Position numbers and translations under genes: made by a program. Source: Maribellus luteus (lineage in GTDB: Bacteria; Bacteroidota; Bacteroidia; Bacteroidales; Prolixibacteraceae). Taken from it: DNA of 64,000 nt. Shown here in pieces: positions 36,474-46,350 of this stretch (position 1 is its first letter; each line of letters opens with the position of its first letter). The notes below the pieces were generated by a model. The model searched no databases and was not told the origin of the DNA. It saw nothing but the letters and a program-made list of their open reading frames with translations. The stretch lies in contig NZ_QWGR01000002.1 of NCBI RefSeq assembly GCF_003576475.1, positions 372,001-436,000 on the forward strand, read 5' to 3'.

Positions 36474-37421
36474 TTAGCTTCCTAATAATGTATTTTTAAA
36501 ATAATGAAGGTCACGCGTCAGATGCTTGTATATATCTTCTGGTAACATCGATGGATTTTTATTCCCTAACTCTGCGCCGCCCAGATCATATTCATAATGT
36601 AGTGTTATCGGTACCGAAGAAAGTTTTGCATCAATTTCATTCAAATATTTTTTAAAATTGACCATTCCTTCGCCTAGCGGAACCCATTTTGTTTCCCATC
36701 TTTTTCCTCCTTTTTTCCACACAAAATCTTTTATCGCTAAACTATTTATCCATGGGGCAATTACTTTTAGCGCCACTTCCCAAGAGAAACCTCCTTCGGC
36801 CACTGCATGCATAATGTCGTACTGAACTCCGATGTATTTAGGGTCAAAATCTCTTAGCAGATAATGCAAATCCCAAACCGCAGCACCCACCATTCCCCAT
36901 GGTCCTGAATGGTTTTGGTAGCCACTCTTAACATTGTACTTCCTGTTCAACTTTAGCAGACCTTCCAATTGACGTTTATTGTTGTCAAGACTATCAAATA
37001 CTGTATCGTTGGAATTGTATTTAAAATATCCCATCCGGTAGTATTTAATACCTAAGTCAGCGGCTGTACTCAATATATTTTCGGTATGCTTATCATCAGG
37101 ATCATTAATATCTGTCACAATCATATGAACATCTGCCCCCGCCTTTCGAATTGCTTTAACAGCCTTTGGCAAATCGACTATTACATTTTCGGGTAAAACA
37201 TGTCCCCCTTTTCTCACTGTCAAATCTGCTCCATCGAATCCTAATTTTGCGATTGTTTTACCTAACTCTTCGTAATTGAGAAATTGAAGGCATTTAGAAA
37301 ACACGCACACTTTGTTTGTTTTGTGTGATGAAATTAGTTTAGCTGCTAATTCCGGGGCAATCGCTACTCCCGCAGTTGAAACTGAAGTTGCTTTTATAAA
37401 ATTCCTTCTGGTAAAATTCAT
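36474..37421 (-). CDS. Tat-exported xylose-isomerase-like TIM-barrel protein
   Basis: A 315-residue protein of the sugar phosphate isomerase/epimerase superfamily with a twin-arginine-like signal (MNFTRRNFIKATSVSTAG). Barrel strands and likely metal ligands include LGFDGADLTVRKGGHVLPEN, SGYQNHSGPWGMVG near residue 175, YIGVQYDIMHAVAEGG near 205, and TLHYEYDLGG near 275. The family covers epimerases, isomerases, dehydratases and, in 3-keto-glycoside pathways, lyases that split oxidised glycosides. It is only about 12 bp from the oxidoreductase start, so the two probably act in sequence. The precise reaction is not readable from the sequence. Confidence 0.87.
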   Translation of the reverse strand: MNFTRRNFIKATSVSTAGVAIAPELAAKLISSHKTNKVCVFSKCLQFLNYEELGKTIAKLGFDGADLTVRKGGHVLPENVIVDLPKAVKAIRKAGADVHMIVTDINDPDDKHTENILSTAADLGIKYYRMGYFKYNSNDTVFDSLDNNKRQLEGLLKLNRKYNVKSGYQNHSGPWGMVGAAVWDLHYLLRDFDPKYIGVQYDIMHAVAEGGFSWEVALKVIAPWINSLAIKDFVWKKGGKRWETKWVPLGEGMVNFKKYLNEIDAKLSSVPITLHYEYDLGGAELGNKNPSMLPEDIYKHLTRDLHYFKNTLLGS

Positions 37422-37489
37422 TTTGAATATTTAAGGTTGACGAGATTGCCTTGCTTACCCAAACTCCCTTATATCAACTATAATAAAAT

Positions 37490-38761
37490 TTAATCTTCTT
37501 TTATCTCGTTACAATAGATGTCAAAGACAGTGCATAATTGACCGCCGAGAAGTATCCAGTCTTCTGAAAGTGGTTTCTTTTCCAGGCTCTTTATCCAGTG
37601 TGCATTGAGTTCGTAGACCAATGCATCGATACCATACCTCGACATCAACCCTTCTTCGAACGAAGTTGTCCCGTAAAAAGAGGTACTTTCGCTAAACCAT
37701 GTCTTTTCGCGTAGTAACTTCTCCAACAATCTCATATTCCCTACATATCTCTTATTATCTTTCCCTTTGCCTGAAAAGAACAAAGGGCCATTCGAATCAT
37801 TGTGGAAATCAATCGCTAATTCGGGTTTAAGTCCTTTGGCAATCATTCCTTCCAACCAACCTTCCATTGCCGCATTTTCAGGAGAAAGGACAGGATTTGC
37901 TGGTTCTGTAAGGTTCCGATTTAAATCCATGCCATTCAGGTTAAACCGGGAAACTCCTCTTGCTACACCATCCATGTTTGCCATGGGTAGAATGTAAACC
38001 GTGTAATTAGCTAAATATCCCTTGGATTCTCTCGAATTGTCAAGCAGTTTTTTGATAATCCCTTCAACCACCCAATTGCCGCCTGTTTCCCAGGCATGAG
38101 CCCGTGCACGAATAAATATTTTGTGTGGCGAATTGTTGCTTCCTACCTGAATTACCTGAAGTTCCCTTCCTTCAACAGTATTTCCAATTGGGGTAATTTT
38201 AACCTGCTCATCTTCTTTTATCTCTGACAACAAATTTTGAAGGTCACTAACCCGGTAAGGTTCAACCCTGGCAATATAAAGGGAATCTGATTCCATGTGG
38301 ATTTTAACTTTCATCCGATCATCATCTATCCATTCCACGGGAACATGTTGCCAGTTTCGGTCATCTGGCGAGCTAATGCAATCCATAATCCAGGTCTCAA
38401 AAGGCATTTGTTTCCCATTGTAAATTTCACTGAAATTATGAAAGATAAGGGTGACATCATTTCCCTTTTCAGCTTCAAGCAAAAAATGCCAATGATCGTA
38501 TGCCCGGTTCAGTGAGTTTCGCTCGTAGTCATATCCTAAATAAATATTTACGGTATTATTATCAGCCAACTCCCAATTCAAATTCGAACCATTTTCGATA
38601 AACTGATTTATATAGGTTAAACCTGATTTAGCATTTTGTTTTTTTGTAGTCTTTTCATTGCCTATCGAAGCAATGTTTAACCCTATTACACAGAACAAAA
38701 CCAGCACAGCGATCCTCAATCCAGAGATATGTAAATTGTATATTTGTTTATTTTCAGACAT
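37490..38761 (-). CDS. M14 family zinc carboxypeptidase-like protein
   Basis: A 423-residue protein with an N-terminal hydrophobic segment (about 12-32), so it is secreted or anchored. An N-terminal beta domain (about 40-180) precedes the M14 catalytic domain. Zinc ligands are seen as ARAHAWETGGNW (H and E of HxxE) near residue 220 and AIDFHND near 310, with a candidate catalytic Glu in LVYELNAHW near 390. YILPMANMDGVARGVSRFN and LNRNL are characteristic. M14 enzymes remove C-terminal residues or act on peptidoglycan-type or amide-linked groups. In this PUL it might cleave an amino-acid or amide substituent on the glycan; this is speculation from context. Confidence 0.87.
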   Translation of the reverse strand: MSENKQIYNLHISGLRIAVLVLFCVIGLNIASIGNEKTTKKQNAKSGLTYINQFIENGSNLNWELADNNTVNIYLGYDYERNSLNRAYDHWHFLLEAEKGNDVTLIFHNFSEIYNGKQMPFETWIMDCISSPDDRNWQHVPVEWIDDDRMKVKIHMESDSLYIARVEPYRVSDLQNLLSEIKEDEQVKITPIGNTVEGRELQVIQVGSNNSPHKIFIRARAHAWETGGNWVVEGIIKKLLDNSRESKGYLANYTVYILPMANMDGVARGVSRFNLNGMDLNRNLTEPANPVLSPENAAMEGWLEGMIAKGLKPELAIDFHNDSNGPLFFSGKGKDNKRYVGNMRLLEKLLREKTWFSESTSFYGTTSFEEGLMSRYGIDALVYELNAHWIKSLEKKPLSEDWILLGGQLCTVFDIYCNEIKED

Positions 38762-38780
38762 CTAATACTATTATTTAGTT

Positions 38781-39845
38781 TTATTGAAATACTCCAGGAT
38801 ACCACTGTATTACATTATCGTGGTAAATTTTTCGTAACACCTTCACATCAAGTCCTAAACCCATAAAAGGAGAATCTAACTTTGGGGTACTCATCTCATC
38901 TTCAGTTGTAAAATACCTCCAATCGGCCCGCCATTCCTGATTCAATTCGGCAATAACTTCTTTAGAATTACTATTGTCTGAAATAATGTCAGTGGAATAG
39001 ATTAACCGATCCTGATATTTGACTATAAAATCACGTACTTTTTTTGAATTCTGAACTTGAAAATGGCAAATTCGGGCAGCCATATCAACAGCAAAATTCG
39101 GATATCTATCAAGTCTTTTGGCCAGCTCATCGACGCTCCACTCAAGGCTTCCCAAATGTGCCCCAACAACCCTTAAATCCGTATTTTTTGCTAACCATCT
39201 GTCTCGTGCATTTATCTGGTCATCATAGGATGGGTAATCGGGATGTTGGTACATATGATATTGAGGATTGGCAGCAAAATATGATTTATCGTTGTTTACA
39301 GTCATCGAATCAATGGGCAGCCAACAATTTTTAGGTTCACCAATATGGGCAACAACAACCTTCCCTTCCTTTTTAATAAAATTAAATATCGAATCGAAGC
39401 GTTGATCATCAATCATGATAAAATTACCAAGGCTATCACGGAAAGTCATCCCAATGTCTTTCCAAACTTTTACCCCTATGGCGCCATCTTCAAAATCTTT
39501 TTCCAGTTTTTTTATCACCTCATCCTGCCATCCGGGCTCTTTAAATCTTTCCATCGAAAAAGTAGTGATATAGGCTATTGTTTGTGGAAATTTATTCCTT
39601 TGCGTTGTAGCAAAATCAAGTTGTTGTTTAATAAACTCACTACTCCCTGAACTTGTGCAGAGTGTAATCAACTTAAAGTTTTCCTTTTTGGCGAACTGCA
39701 TTATTTCCGAATCTGCTGTCCGAATATGCACATGTGCATCAATCTTCGGAAAGTCTTCATATCGAGGTATTGTTTCATTTACGGAACAAGAGCACACAAT
39801 CCATATAAGTCCTATTAATTGGGTAAATTTTAGTTTGCTTATCAT
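38781..39845 (-). CDS. Amidohydrolase-superfamily lipoprotein
   Basis: A 354-residue lipoprotein (signal ending LIWIVCSCSVN) with an amidohydrolase-2-type TIM barrel. The first metal-binding motif is FPKIDAHVHIRTADSE near residue 38. VVAHIGEPKNCW near 165, LRVVGAHLGSLEW near 235 and IYSTDIISDNS near 300 carry the other candidate His/Asp ligands. Members act as decarboxylases, lactonases or C-N hydrolases on small acids. Lactone opening of an oxidised sugar would fit the neighbouring oxidoreductases, but this is inference. It lies 19 bp before the M14 gene in the same transcript. Confidence 0.82.
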   Translation of the reverse strand: MISKLKFTQLIGLIWIVCSCSVNETIPRYEDFPKIDAHVHIRTADSEIMQFAKKENFKLITLCTSSGSSEFIKQQLDFATTQRNKFPQTIAYITTFSMERFKEPGWQDEVIKKLEKDFEDGAIGVKVWKDIGMTFRDSLGNFIMIDDQRFDSIFNFIKKEGKVVVAHIGEPKNCWLPIDSMTVNNDKSYFAANPQYHMYQHPDYPSYDDQINARDRWLAKNTDLRVVGAHLGSLEWSVDELAKRLDRYPNFAVDMAARICHFQVQNSKKVRDFIVKYQDRLIYSTDIISDNSNSKEVIAELNQEWRADWRYFTTEDEMSTPKLDSPFMGLGLDVKVLRKIYHDNVIQWYPGVFQ

Positions 39846-39921
39846 GTTATCGTTTTAGGTTGCTATCAAATAAGAAATATTGTATTCCCGTTTGTTCTAC
39901 TAAAAATCTTTCCAATGCATT

Positions 39922-41598
39922 TTAATCCAGAACCTGCCCTAATTTGATCAACTTATTTTTTATCTCGTTATACTCTACTTTCTGAACTCCTTTGTTATTA
40001 TCAATTGCCAGAGAGGCAATTACGGCGGTGCTTTGGCCAAGAACCATAAATACGGGTTCCATTCGAATAGAACCAAAAGCGATATGTGTAGCACTCAGAC
40101 AAACCGGAACAAGCAAATTAGAGCATTCTTCTTTTTTTGGAATCACGGAACGATAACTTATCGGAAATGGAGCTTTTACATGAGCTTCGACGTTTCCTTC
40201 GTTGGATACAAATCCCTCTGGGGTCACATATCGTTGCGTATTGTGAGAATCCATGCCATACGCTGCCATACCAATCCCATCAGAAACTGTCTGAATTCCT
40301 TCACAATGTTTTTGGGTCATCATCAATTCTCCAACCATGCGTCTTGCCTCTCGAATGTATAATTGCTGCTGCCAGCCATCTTTGTTCTCAAATTCATCCT
40401 TGCAGGTTCCAAACTGAGAAATATGATCTCGAATATCCTTTGGGATTCGGGGATGATAAGCTAAGGTCCACATTAAACCTTGCTGATAACTCTTGTGAGC
40501 CGCAACTATTTCTTTTCTTTCTGAATAGGAAGCATCCGGATAGCTGTAGTTGCCGCCGATAAAATCAGTAGATACTCCATGTTTATTGTTCGTATCTGTT
40601 TTGCGATTTGGCATTGAACTATTGATCCAGGGCATACGATTAAAGCCTGCCTCATAGTTCCGAAAAAGTAGTTCGTAAGCTTGTTCATTGTAGTCTGCTG
40701 GCTTAATAAACGGAATACGGTTCTCAGGGTGATCCGTAAGACACATTCGAAAACAATAGGCTTGTACCTTCCGATCACCGTTTCCGTCGTTTTCAATGCT
40801 TGGATTAATTCCGGGAAGCAAGCCTGAGGAAGCATCTCCGGGAATAATGTATGGATCGACTCCCTTAACAAGGTTGTGATTTCTTGCATTTATTGATAAA
40901 ACACCCGTAAATGTGCGACTTGTATCGCTGCTCTGCACACCATTTAAAGACTCTCCATATTTAGAATTAGACTCTCTGCCAACAGCATAACTTACACCCG
41001 CTGAAGCCATCAAATCACCTTCATACGTGGCATCAATAAATACTTTGCCGAGATATGTTTCACCCGACTCCATGGTTATGGATTCTATGGTGTTGCCGGT
41101 TTTTAATACTCCTGTTGACCTATTGAGTTGCTGATTGTAAACGATGTGAATGTCGAGTCCCTTGATCATATTATGGTAAACGTTAAGAGCTGCAGAAGGC
41201 TCGAAAGTCCACATCGCGTCTTCGTTTTTGTTGGTTCGAGTTTGTCCTCCATCCCGATATTCACATTTCATCTGCCAAATCCAACTTGAAGAATCTTCAT
41301 AATGCGTCTTAATGTTTTGATAAAATTCTCGGGCGATACCTCCTATTACCTGTTTATTGCCAATATCGGTCTGTCCAAGACCTCCGGTGGTAAGTCCACC
41401 CAGACGGTTCGTTGGTTCTATTAATATAACTGACTTCCCCGATCTCTCAGTTTGAATTGCTGCAGAAATACCAGCAGAAGTACCTCCGTAAATAACAACA
41501 TCTGCTGAGAATTGTCCTTCTCTATTTGTATTCTTACATGATGTAAGGGCAATTAGAATAAATAAAGTAAGGATTGTTAATGTTTGAACTAATTTCAT
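39922..41598 (-). CDS. FAD-dependent oxidoreductase, lipoprotein (PF12831 type)
   Basis: A 558-residue exported flavoprotein. A lipoprotein signal ([12 protein letters not shown]) is followed at once by the FAD-binding motif [20 protein letters not shown] near residue 33 and by [38 protein letters not shown] near 190 and [19 protein letters not shown] near 505 are typical of the FAD_oxidored group. These proteins are frequent in Bacteroidota and Planctomycetota glycan loci, but their substrates are largely unknown. Oxidation of a sugar hydroxyl or a conjugated group in the periplasm is a reasonable inference. Confidence 0.87.
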   Translation of the reverse strand: MKLVQTLTILTLFILIALTSCKNTNREGQFSADVVIYGGTSAGISAAIQTERSGKSVILIEPTNRLGGLTTGGLGQTDIGNKQVIGGIAREFYQNIKTHYEDSSSWIWQMKCEYRDGGQTRTNKNEDAMWTFEPSAALNVYHNMIKGLDIHIVYNQQLNRSTGVLKTGNTIESITMESGETYLGKVFIDATYEGDLMASAGVSYAVGRESNSKYGESLNGVQSSDTSRTFTGVLSINARNHNLVKGVDPYIIPGDASSGLLPGINPSIENDGNGDRKVQAYCFRMCLTDHPENRIPFIKPADYNEQAYELLFRNYEAGFNRMPWINSSMPNRKTDTNNKHGVSTDFIGGNYSYPDASYSERKEIVAAHKSYQQGLMWTLAYHPRIPKDIRDHISQFGTCKDEFENKDGWQQQLYIREARRMVGELMMTQKHCEGIQTVSDGIGMAAYGMDSHNTQRYVTPEGFVSNEGNVEAHVKAPFPISYRSVIPKKEECSNLLVPVCLSATHIAFGSIRMEPVFMVLGQSTAVIASLAIDNNKGVQKVEYNEIKNKLIKLGQVLD

Positions 41599-41676
41599 CT
41601 TACTTGATGTTTAAATAAATATGTACTGAGTTTTCTTGCATGGATAATTATCGTAATGCATTAACTTAGAGGTCGT

Positions 41677-42705
41677 TTAACCTCTAAGCTTTTTTTGCAT
41701 ATCGGTTGCACATTTTATATACTCTTCATGGGTCTTCATACCAAATTCTTTAAGTATATCGGCAACCTTAACATCAGGCGAAAGGCTTTCAATAATTGAC
41801 CATTCTTCTTCATCGAAATTGGTAATCTTTACTTTTCGTCCGTACTTTGCATTGATCTCTTTAAACCGTTGGCAAAAGGGCCAGGTATGAAGGAATGCTT
41901 TCTCAAGGTTTATCGGTGCAATAGCCCAATATCTTTCCCACCTTCCTGTTTTTGCAACTTCTTCACCGGTGATATCACAAATTTTTGCTGTGCCACTAAT
42001 TGTGCTTGAAACCACGCAAAATTTGTTTTGCCATGCTCTGGTATTTACGGCTTTTCCACCAGAATATGCTGAACAAAAGAAAACAATATCTGCCCCCTTT
42101 TCCTTCAATTTATCCCAACCATCGTTCCACTCAAGATCGAAACAAATTTGTACTCCAATTGTGCCAAAATCAGTTTTAAATACTGGTGGATCAAGTGGCC
42201 CCGGAGAAACTCCTTTACCCATTTCTCCCTCCGTTGTATAAATTTTCCGGTATTCGCCCAATACCTTCCCTGCTCTGTCGATAACCACTGCGGCATTGTA
42301 ATATTTGCCATCTTCTACTGTATAGAGTGGACAGATAATATAGGTTCTATGCTTTTTAGCGAACTCAGCCAAGCGCCTGGTTATTTTCCCTAAAGGTTTC
42401 TCGGCAACATCTTTTATCGATATTTTCTCTGATATATGGAAAAAAGGAAAAACCTCAGGAAGACAAATTATATCGGGCTTATAGTTTACAATATCTTCCA
42501 TATGGCCTAACACTTTCTCTATCATCTCCTGATGATTAACTGCGTCAATTTTGGTTAATGTTAGAGTCGCAATCCATACTTCCCGTGGTAACTTCCCAAC
42601 TTCGAACTCTTCATTTAATCGTTTAGAGGACATTGTTGCTGAAGTTAATGAAACCCCAGCCCCAAGACCAAGTGCTGAATTTCTGATAAATTTACGTCGT
42701 TCCAT
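41677..42705 (-). CDS. Exported carbon-nitrogen hydrolase (nitrilase superfamily)
   Basis: A 342-residue nitrilase-superfamily enzyme with a Tat-like signal (MERRKFIRNSALGLGAGVSL). The catalytic triad is visible: Glu in IICLPEVFPFF, Lys in GEYRKIYTTEG and Cys in IGVQICFDLEWNDGW. The superfamily hydrolyses nitriles, amides and carbamoyl groups. An exported member in a glycan locus is unusual and suggests that the substrate carries an amide or carbamoyl group, or that an amide is formed during breakdown. Other exported C-N or metal-dependent hydrolases (M14, amidohydrolase) follow in the same transcript. Confidence 0.88.
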   Translation of the reverse strand: MERRKFIRNSALGLGAGVSLTSATMSSKRLNEEFEVGKLPREVWIATLTLTKIDAVNHQEMIEKVLGHMEDIVNYKPDIICLPEVFPFFHISEKISIKDVAEKPLGKITRRLAEFAKKHRTYIICPLYTVEDGKYYNAAVVIDRAGKVLGEYRKIYTTEGEMGKGVSPGPLDPPVFKTDFGTIGVQICFDLEWNDGWDKLKEKGADIVFFCSAYSGGKAVNTRAWQNKFCVVSSTISGTAKICDITGEEVAKTGRWERYWAIAPINLEKAFLHTWPFCQRFKEINAKYGRKVKITNFDEEEWSIIESLSPDVKVADILKEFGMKTHEEYIKCATDMQKKLRG

Positions 42706-42843
42706 ATTCTAGTTTATGAAGTTATTTAAAGTGTAAAATCCTTATACGGGGAGTTTTTAAATTACTGCAAACACCTATTTTTTTTATCCAGATCGAATTA
42801 AAAAACATATGTATTTTCTTCTCATTTTTTCAATAGAAAAGCA

Positions 42844-42860
42844 TGCCGTACCTATCGGCA
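42844..42860 (-). terminator. Weak hairpin after the beta-helix gene
   Basis: On minus, TGCCG and CGGCA form a 5-bp stem followed shortly by TTTT. It lies between the beta-helix gene and the nitrilase-fold gene and may attenuate downstream transcription. The stem is short. Confidence 0.25.
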
Positions 42861-42866
42861 CAGCGG

Positions 42867-44534
42867 CTAGTAACTTTCTACTGCTCCGATATCAGGTGCA
42901 TTTCCTTTATAAATCAAACTTACAGGAGCTTTGTCTTGCCATTGTATCTTTTTACTTAGAACCAAGTACCTGGTATCGTAATCAACACTTATTACTTGAA
43001 CTTCTTCATCCCCAACACGGATCATATCCCCTTCAACAATATTAAATCCATCGGTAAAGAAATAAGGGTCCTCAACTTTCAAAACATTATTCTGAGCTGT
43101 ACCAATTGCATACGTCAGAAATTTCCCCGCATCTACACAGAGACTACCTTTTGTTAATTCATATTCGCCTCGGTCAAGATTTTTCAGATTGGGTGAGTCG
43201 GCTATGAACCGGGGATTTCCCTGAATATTGTTCCTGCAATAATCGGGATAGGTTTTTTCAAAGGCATCCAGGGTATAGCCTTTGTCTTCTTTCCCCATTA
43301 AAACTACATCTTCATCCTTATCACTCTGTGCTGTGATGTTATTGTTGTAGAATCGGGTTTCTGAAGGATTGGCTGGGGAACGAAAAGCGATTTGAACACT
43401 TGGCACATCCCTTTTTGTATGAGCATCCTTGAATATCCTGTTTGCATAGAATATATTGTTTATGAAGATATTGTCATAAAACTCAGAATCTGAATTGTGT
43501 GAAAATTTAACTCCCGGCCCACTGCCATAACGACCTTTCTCTCCGTTGGAATAAACCGTGTTATTATAAATCCGGTTACTAAAATTGAATACAGCTTCGG
43601 GAGAGTCACCATCTCCTCCAATCTTGCCATATCCGCAAATATCCATGCCTCCTTCGCAGCCGGCAAATATGTTATTTCGCATAATGCACTTTACTCCAGC
43701 AAATTGAATGCCCCAACTTGCCGGAGCTTCCTTGCCATTGTAAAGCCCTTCTCGTTGTGAATTCGGCCCAAACAGGTTATTTTCAATGAGTATGTGTTCG
43801 CTCTTTCGGTAGGGGCCAGTCCACTCTCTGTCGCGGGTTGCAAATATCTCGAGGAGCTTTTGAATCGGATTGATCAATGTATTGTTTCGAATGGCTGAAT
43901 TATGGACACCCATAAAAACCAGGCAGGTATGAGATGCGGTGTGAAAGGTATTGCCCTCAACCAAATGATTGCTCCCACCCTGAATAGAAAGCAGGTCGGT
44001 TCCATTTTTCACTATGTTATTCTTGAAGTGAAAATAGTCACCCATGGTTTTTAACTGACAGGATTCAAACATGGTACTGTTCTCAAAGTCGCAATTTTCA
44101 ACGGTAATGTGGGACGATGATTTAATCGACATGAATTGAGGACAATCCAGGAACTTTAAACCTTTAATTACAATGTAGTCTTTTTGGTCAATCCATATGG
44201 CAGGGGCGAGTAAATCTCCGGTAAATTCAACTACTTCACCATCGAAATTTTTAAAAGTTATGTAATTCTTTTCTTCGCCGGAGTTTTTAGGGCTAAGTGG
44301 CTCATTGTATATACCACCCCTAATCAATACCTGAGTTCCTGCAATTGCAGCATTTGCAGCCGATTGTAATGCTTTATAAGCATCTCCATCAGAGCCGCTG
44401 CAGTTGCGGTTCGAAACAGAATAATTCCCTTCGCAATCAGCAGCTAGTTGTGGGTCGACATAAATTACCTGTGCATGCGATTGAAAACTGTTCAGCATAA
44501 AAAAAAGCAGTAGCAGAAGATATGGATTTTTCAT
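42867..44534 (-). CDS. Secreted right-handed parallel beta-helix protein
   Basis: A 555-residue secreted protein (signal peptide ending SFQSHA). After YVDPQLAADCEG comes a DUF1565-like start (AYKALQSAANAAIAGTQVLIRGGIYNEPLS), then many beta-helix coils with N-ladder residues (VENCDFENSTM, FKNNIVKNGTDLLSI, VEGNTFHTASH, IRNNTLINP, IENNLFGPN, MRNNIFAGC). The fold is shared by polysaccharide lyases PL6 and PL1, by GH families and by epimerases. No catalytic signature could be assigned. It is the first enzyme-like gene after SusD and is therefore probably the surface or periplasmic enzyme making the first cut. Confidence 0.78.
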   Translation of the reverse strand: MKNPYLLLLLFFMLNSFQSHAQVIYVDPQLAADCEGNYSVSNRNCSGSDGDAYKALQSAANAAIAGTQVLIRGGIYNEPLSPKNSGEEKNYITFKNFDGEVVEFTGDLLAPAIWIDQKDYIVIKGLKFLDCPQFMSIKSSSHITVENCDFENSTMFESCQLKTMGDYFHFKNNIVKNGTDLLSIQGGSNHLVEGNTFHTASHTCLVFMGVHNSAIRNNTLINPIQKLLEIFATRDREWTGPYRKSEHILIENNLFGPNSQREGLYNGKEAPASWGIQFAGVKCIMRNNIFAGCEGGMDICGYGKIGGDGDSPEAVFNFSNRIYNNTVYSNGEKGRYGSGPGVKFSHNSDSEFYDNIFINNIFYANRIFKDAHTKRDVPSVQIAFRSPANPSETRFYNNNITAQSDKDEDVVLMGKEDKGYTLDAFEKTYPDYCRNNIQGNPRFIADSPNLKNLDRGEYELTKGSLCVDAGKFLTYAIGTAQNNVLKVEDPYFFTDGFNIVEGDMIRVGDEEVQVISVDYDTRYLVLSKKIQWQDKAPVSLIYKGNAPDIGAVESY

Positions 44535-44642
44535 AGCTTGAATGATAATCGTTTCAGAAAAAAATACGAATTAGCTTTGGATTACAGCCCAAGTATTAAT
44601 AGGGGATACGTTAATTTTAATCCGATCAAAACCGGTATACCT

Positions 44643-44684
44643 GAATCAGATTCCCCTGTATAATTACAACAGGGGAATTGATTC
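44643..44684 (-). promoter_or_regulatory. Strong hairpin between susD and the downstream PUL genes
   Basis: ATTCCCCTGT (44650-44659) and ACAGGGGAAT (44669-44678) form a perfect 10-bp stem, extended by GAATC (44643-44647) with GATTC (44680-44684). No T-run follows on minus, so it is not a classic terminator. It lies in the 217-bp gap after susD and could protect the susCD message from 3' decay or reduce readthrough. Confidence 0.6.
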
Positions 44685-44751
44685 AAATACCTAACTAAAC
44701 TAACGATTATAATATTTTCAGATTTGTTTAAATCAGTTGTTTCAAATACTA

Positions 44752-46314
44752 TTAATAACCTGGATTTTGAGGTTCCAGTTTGGGATGGATATCAATTTCT
44801 GTTTGTGGAATTGGAAGCAGGTAGTGTTTTGTTTTATTAAAATTGGGTTGGGGTTCCAATCCGTTGGCCCCAAACACCTGGTCTCCCATATCACGTCTTA
44901 CAATATCATACCATCTTTTGAACTCAAAAGCTAATTCGAGTCTTCTTTCTTCCAGAACCAAGGTTCTGAAATCATCCTGATTGATTCCTGCTGGCACATC
45001 AGCAGGAGAAGTACTTGGACCATAAGAGCCATAACCAGCTCCTCCCCAGTTGACATTCCCACCTAAACGGGCACGGGCACGTATCTGATTCACGTAACCA
45101 ACAGCTTCTGTTGTTTTTCCAATTTCATTTCCTGCCTCAGCCGCAATTAGAAGTACCTCTCCATATCTGAAAGCAATATAGTTCATATCAGACCTCCAAC
45201 CTGCGGTACTGCTTTTTACTTCACCGGAGAAGCGTTCCAGTTTTGCTGCATGAGGCCTTGTAACGTTAAACTCGGTATAAGGCCTAACGATGCCGGTTCC
45301 GTCACGCATTATAATCGAATCGGTAAGGCTTACTCTTTTTCTGTAATCTTTTGCATCCCATGTTTCGTAAACTTTGAGGCTCGGAACAAGCATACTCCAG
45401 CCTCTCCATGGTTTATCTGCTCCATCAACACTATTAAATGCACCAATCGTTTGGTCATTTTCCAACGTAAAGGAGTTTACATCATTATCACCCGTTTGAT
45501 TCGCAAGAAAGTCTACAGCGAAAATATACTCTTTGGAGTTATCCTGTGTTTCGGCTCTAAACAGATCCTGAAAATCAGTTTCCAGGGCGTAATTAAGCGA
45601 GCCTGCATTATCAATTACCCATTTTGCCTGTTCATAAGCTTCCTGCCAATTCCCTAATGTGAGATTGACTGAAGCCAATACAGTAGCAGCCGAACCTTTT
45701 GATGGCCTGGTCCGGACATCCCCGTCGGGATGTTCCATCGGCAAATGTTCTTTAGCATATTCCAAATCTTTGATAATGTTTATGTATACATCTGCAACAG
45801 AGGCTTTTGTAACTGAGCTAATTTCTGTGTCAGCATTATCGATATAAGGTATTTCTCCAAACAAACGCACAAGGTGGTAATAAACAAAAGCTCTTACAAA
45901 TCTTGATTCTGCTTCTAACTTGTTTTTTACTTCCTGTGATTCATCTATCTGGGTAACACCATATAAAGCAGTGTTTGCAATCCCGATGATTCCATAAGAA
46001 CACTTCCAGATAGACAAGGGAAAGGTGTTTGTAGTAGAATGGCTAAAATCATTTAAATCGGCATAATTCGAAAAATTAAAGCCTAGATCAACCATGTCGC
46101 TCATTATTTGTAAAGGAGTAGTTAGTCCTGAGCCATAATAGTTGGATGAAGCCATGGAACCATAACATCCATTAATGGCTGATTGCACATTTTCTTCTTT
46201 TAAAAAATATCCTTCCGGTGAAAGATATCCTACAGGTTCTTCAACCAAGTCGGTGCAGCTACCCGCTAAAACAAGAATTAAGATAAAAATATAGAATTTA
46301 GAAAATATCTTCAT
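44752..46314 (-). CDS. susD: SusD/RagB family outer-membrane nutrient-binding lipoprotein
   Basis: A 520-residue SusD-like lipoprotein. The signal ends LVLAGSCTDL, with the lipid-bearing Cys. FVRAFVYYHLVRLFGEIPYI near residue 140 is the characteristic helical TPR region, and LEERRLELAFEFKRWYDIVR near 475 is the conserved C-terminal SusD motif, followed by HYLLPIPQTEIDIHPKLEPQNPGY. SusD sits on the cell surface as a lid over SusC and binds the glycan. It is 36 bp from susC. The specificity cannot be read. Confidence 0.95.
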   Translation of the reverse strand: MKIFSKFYIFILILVLAGSCTDLVEEPVGYLSPEGYFLKEENVQSAINGCYGSMASSNYYGSGLTTPLQIMSDMVDLGFNFSNYADLNDFSHSTTNTFPLSIWKCSYGIIGIANTALYGVTQIDESQEVKNKLEAESRFVRAFVYYHLVRLFGEIPYIDNADTEISSVTKASVADVYINIIKDLEYAKEHLPMEHPDGDVRTRPSKGSAATVLASVNLTLGNWQEAYEQAKWVIDNAGSLNYALETDFQDLFRAETQDNSKEYIFAVDFLANQTGDNDVNSFTLENDQTIGAFNSVDGADKPWRGWSMLVPSLKVYETWDAKDYRKRVSLTDSIIMRDGTGIVRPYTEFNVTRPHAAKLERFSGEVKSSTAGWRSDMNYIAFRYGEVLLIAAEAGNEIGKTTEAVGYVNQIRARARLGGNVNWGGAGYGSYGPSTSPADVPAGINQDDFRTLVLEERRLELAFEFKRWYDIVRRDMGDQVFGANGLEPQPNFNKTKHYLLPIPQTEIDIHPKLEPQNPGY

Positions 46315-46350
46315 GTCGTTTTATTTAATGATTAAACAATTTAGTTATCC

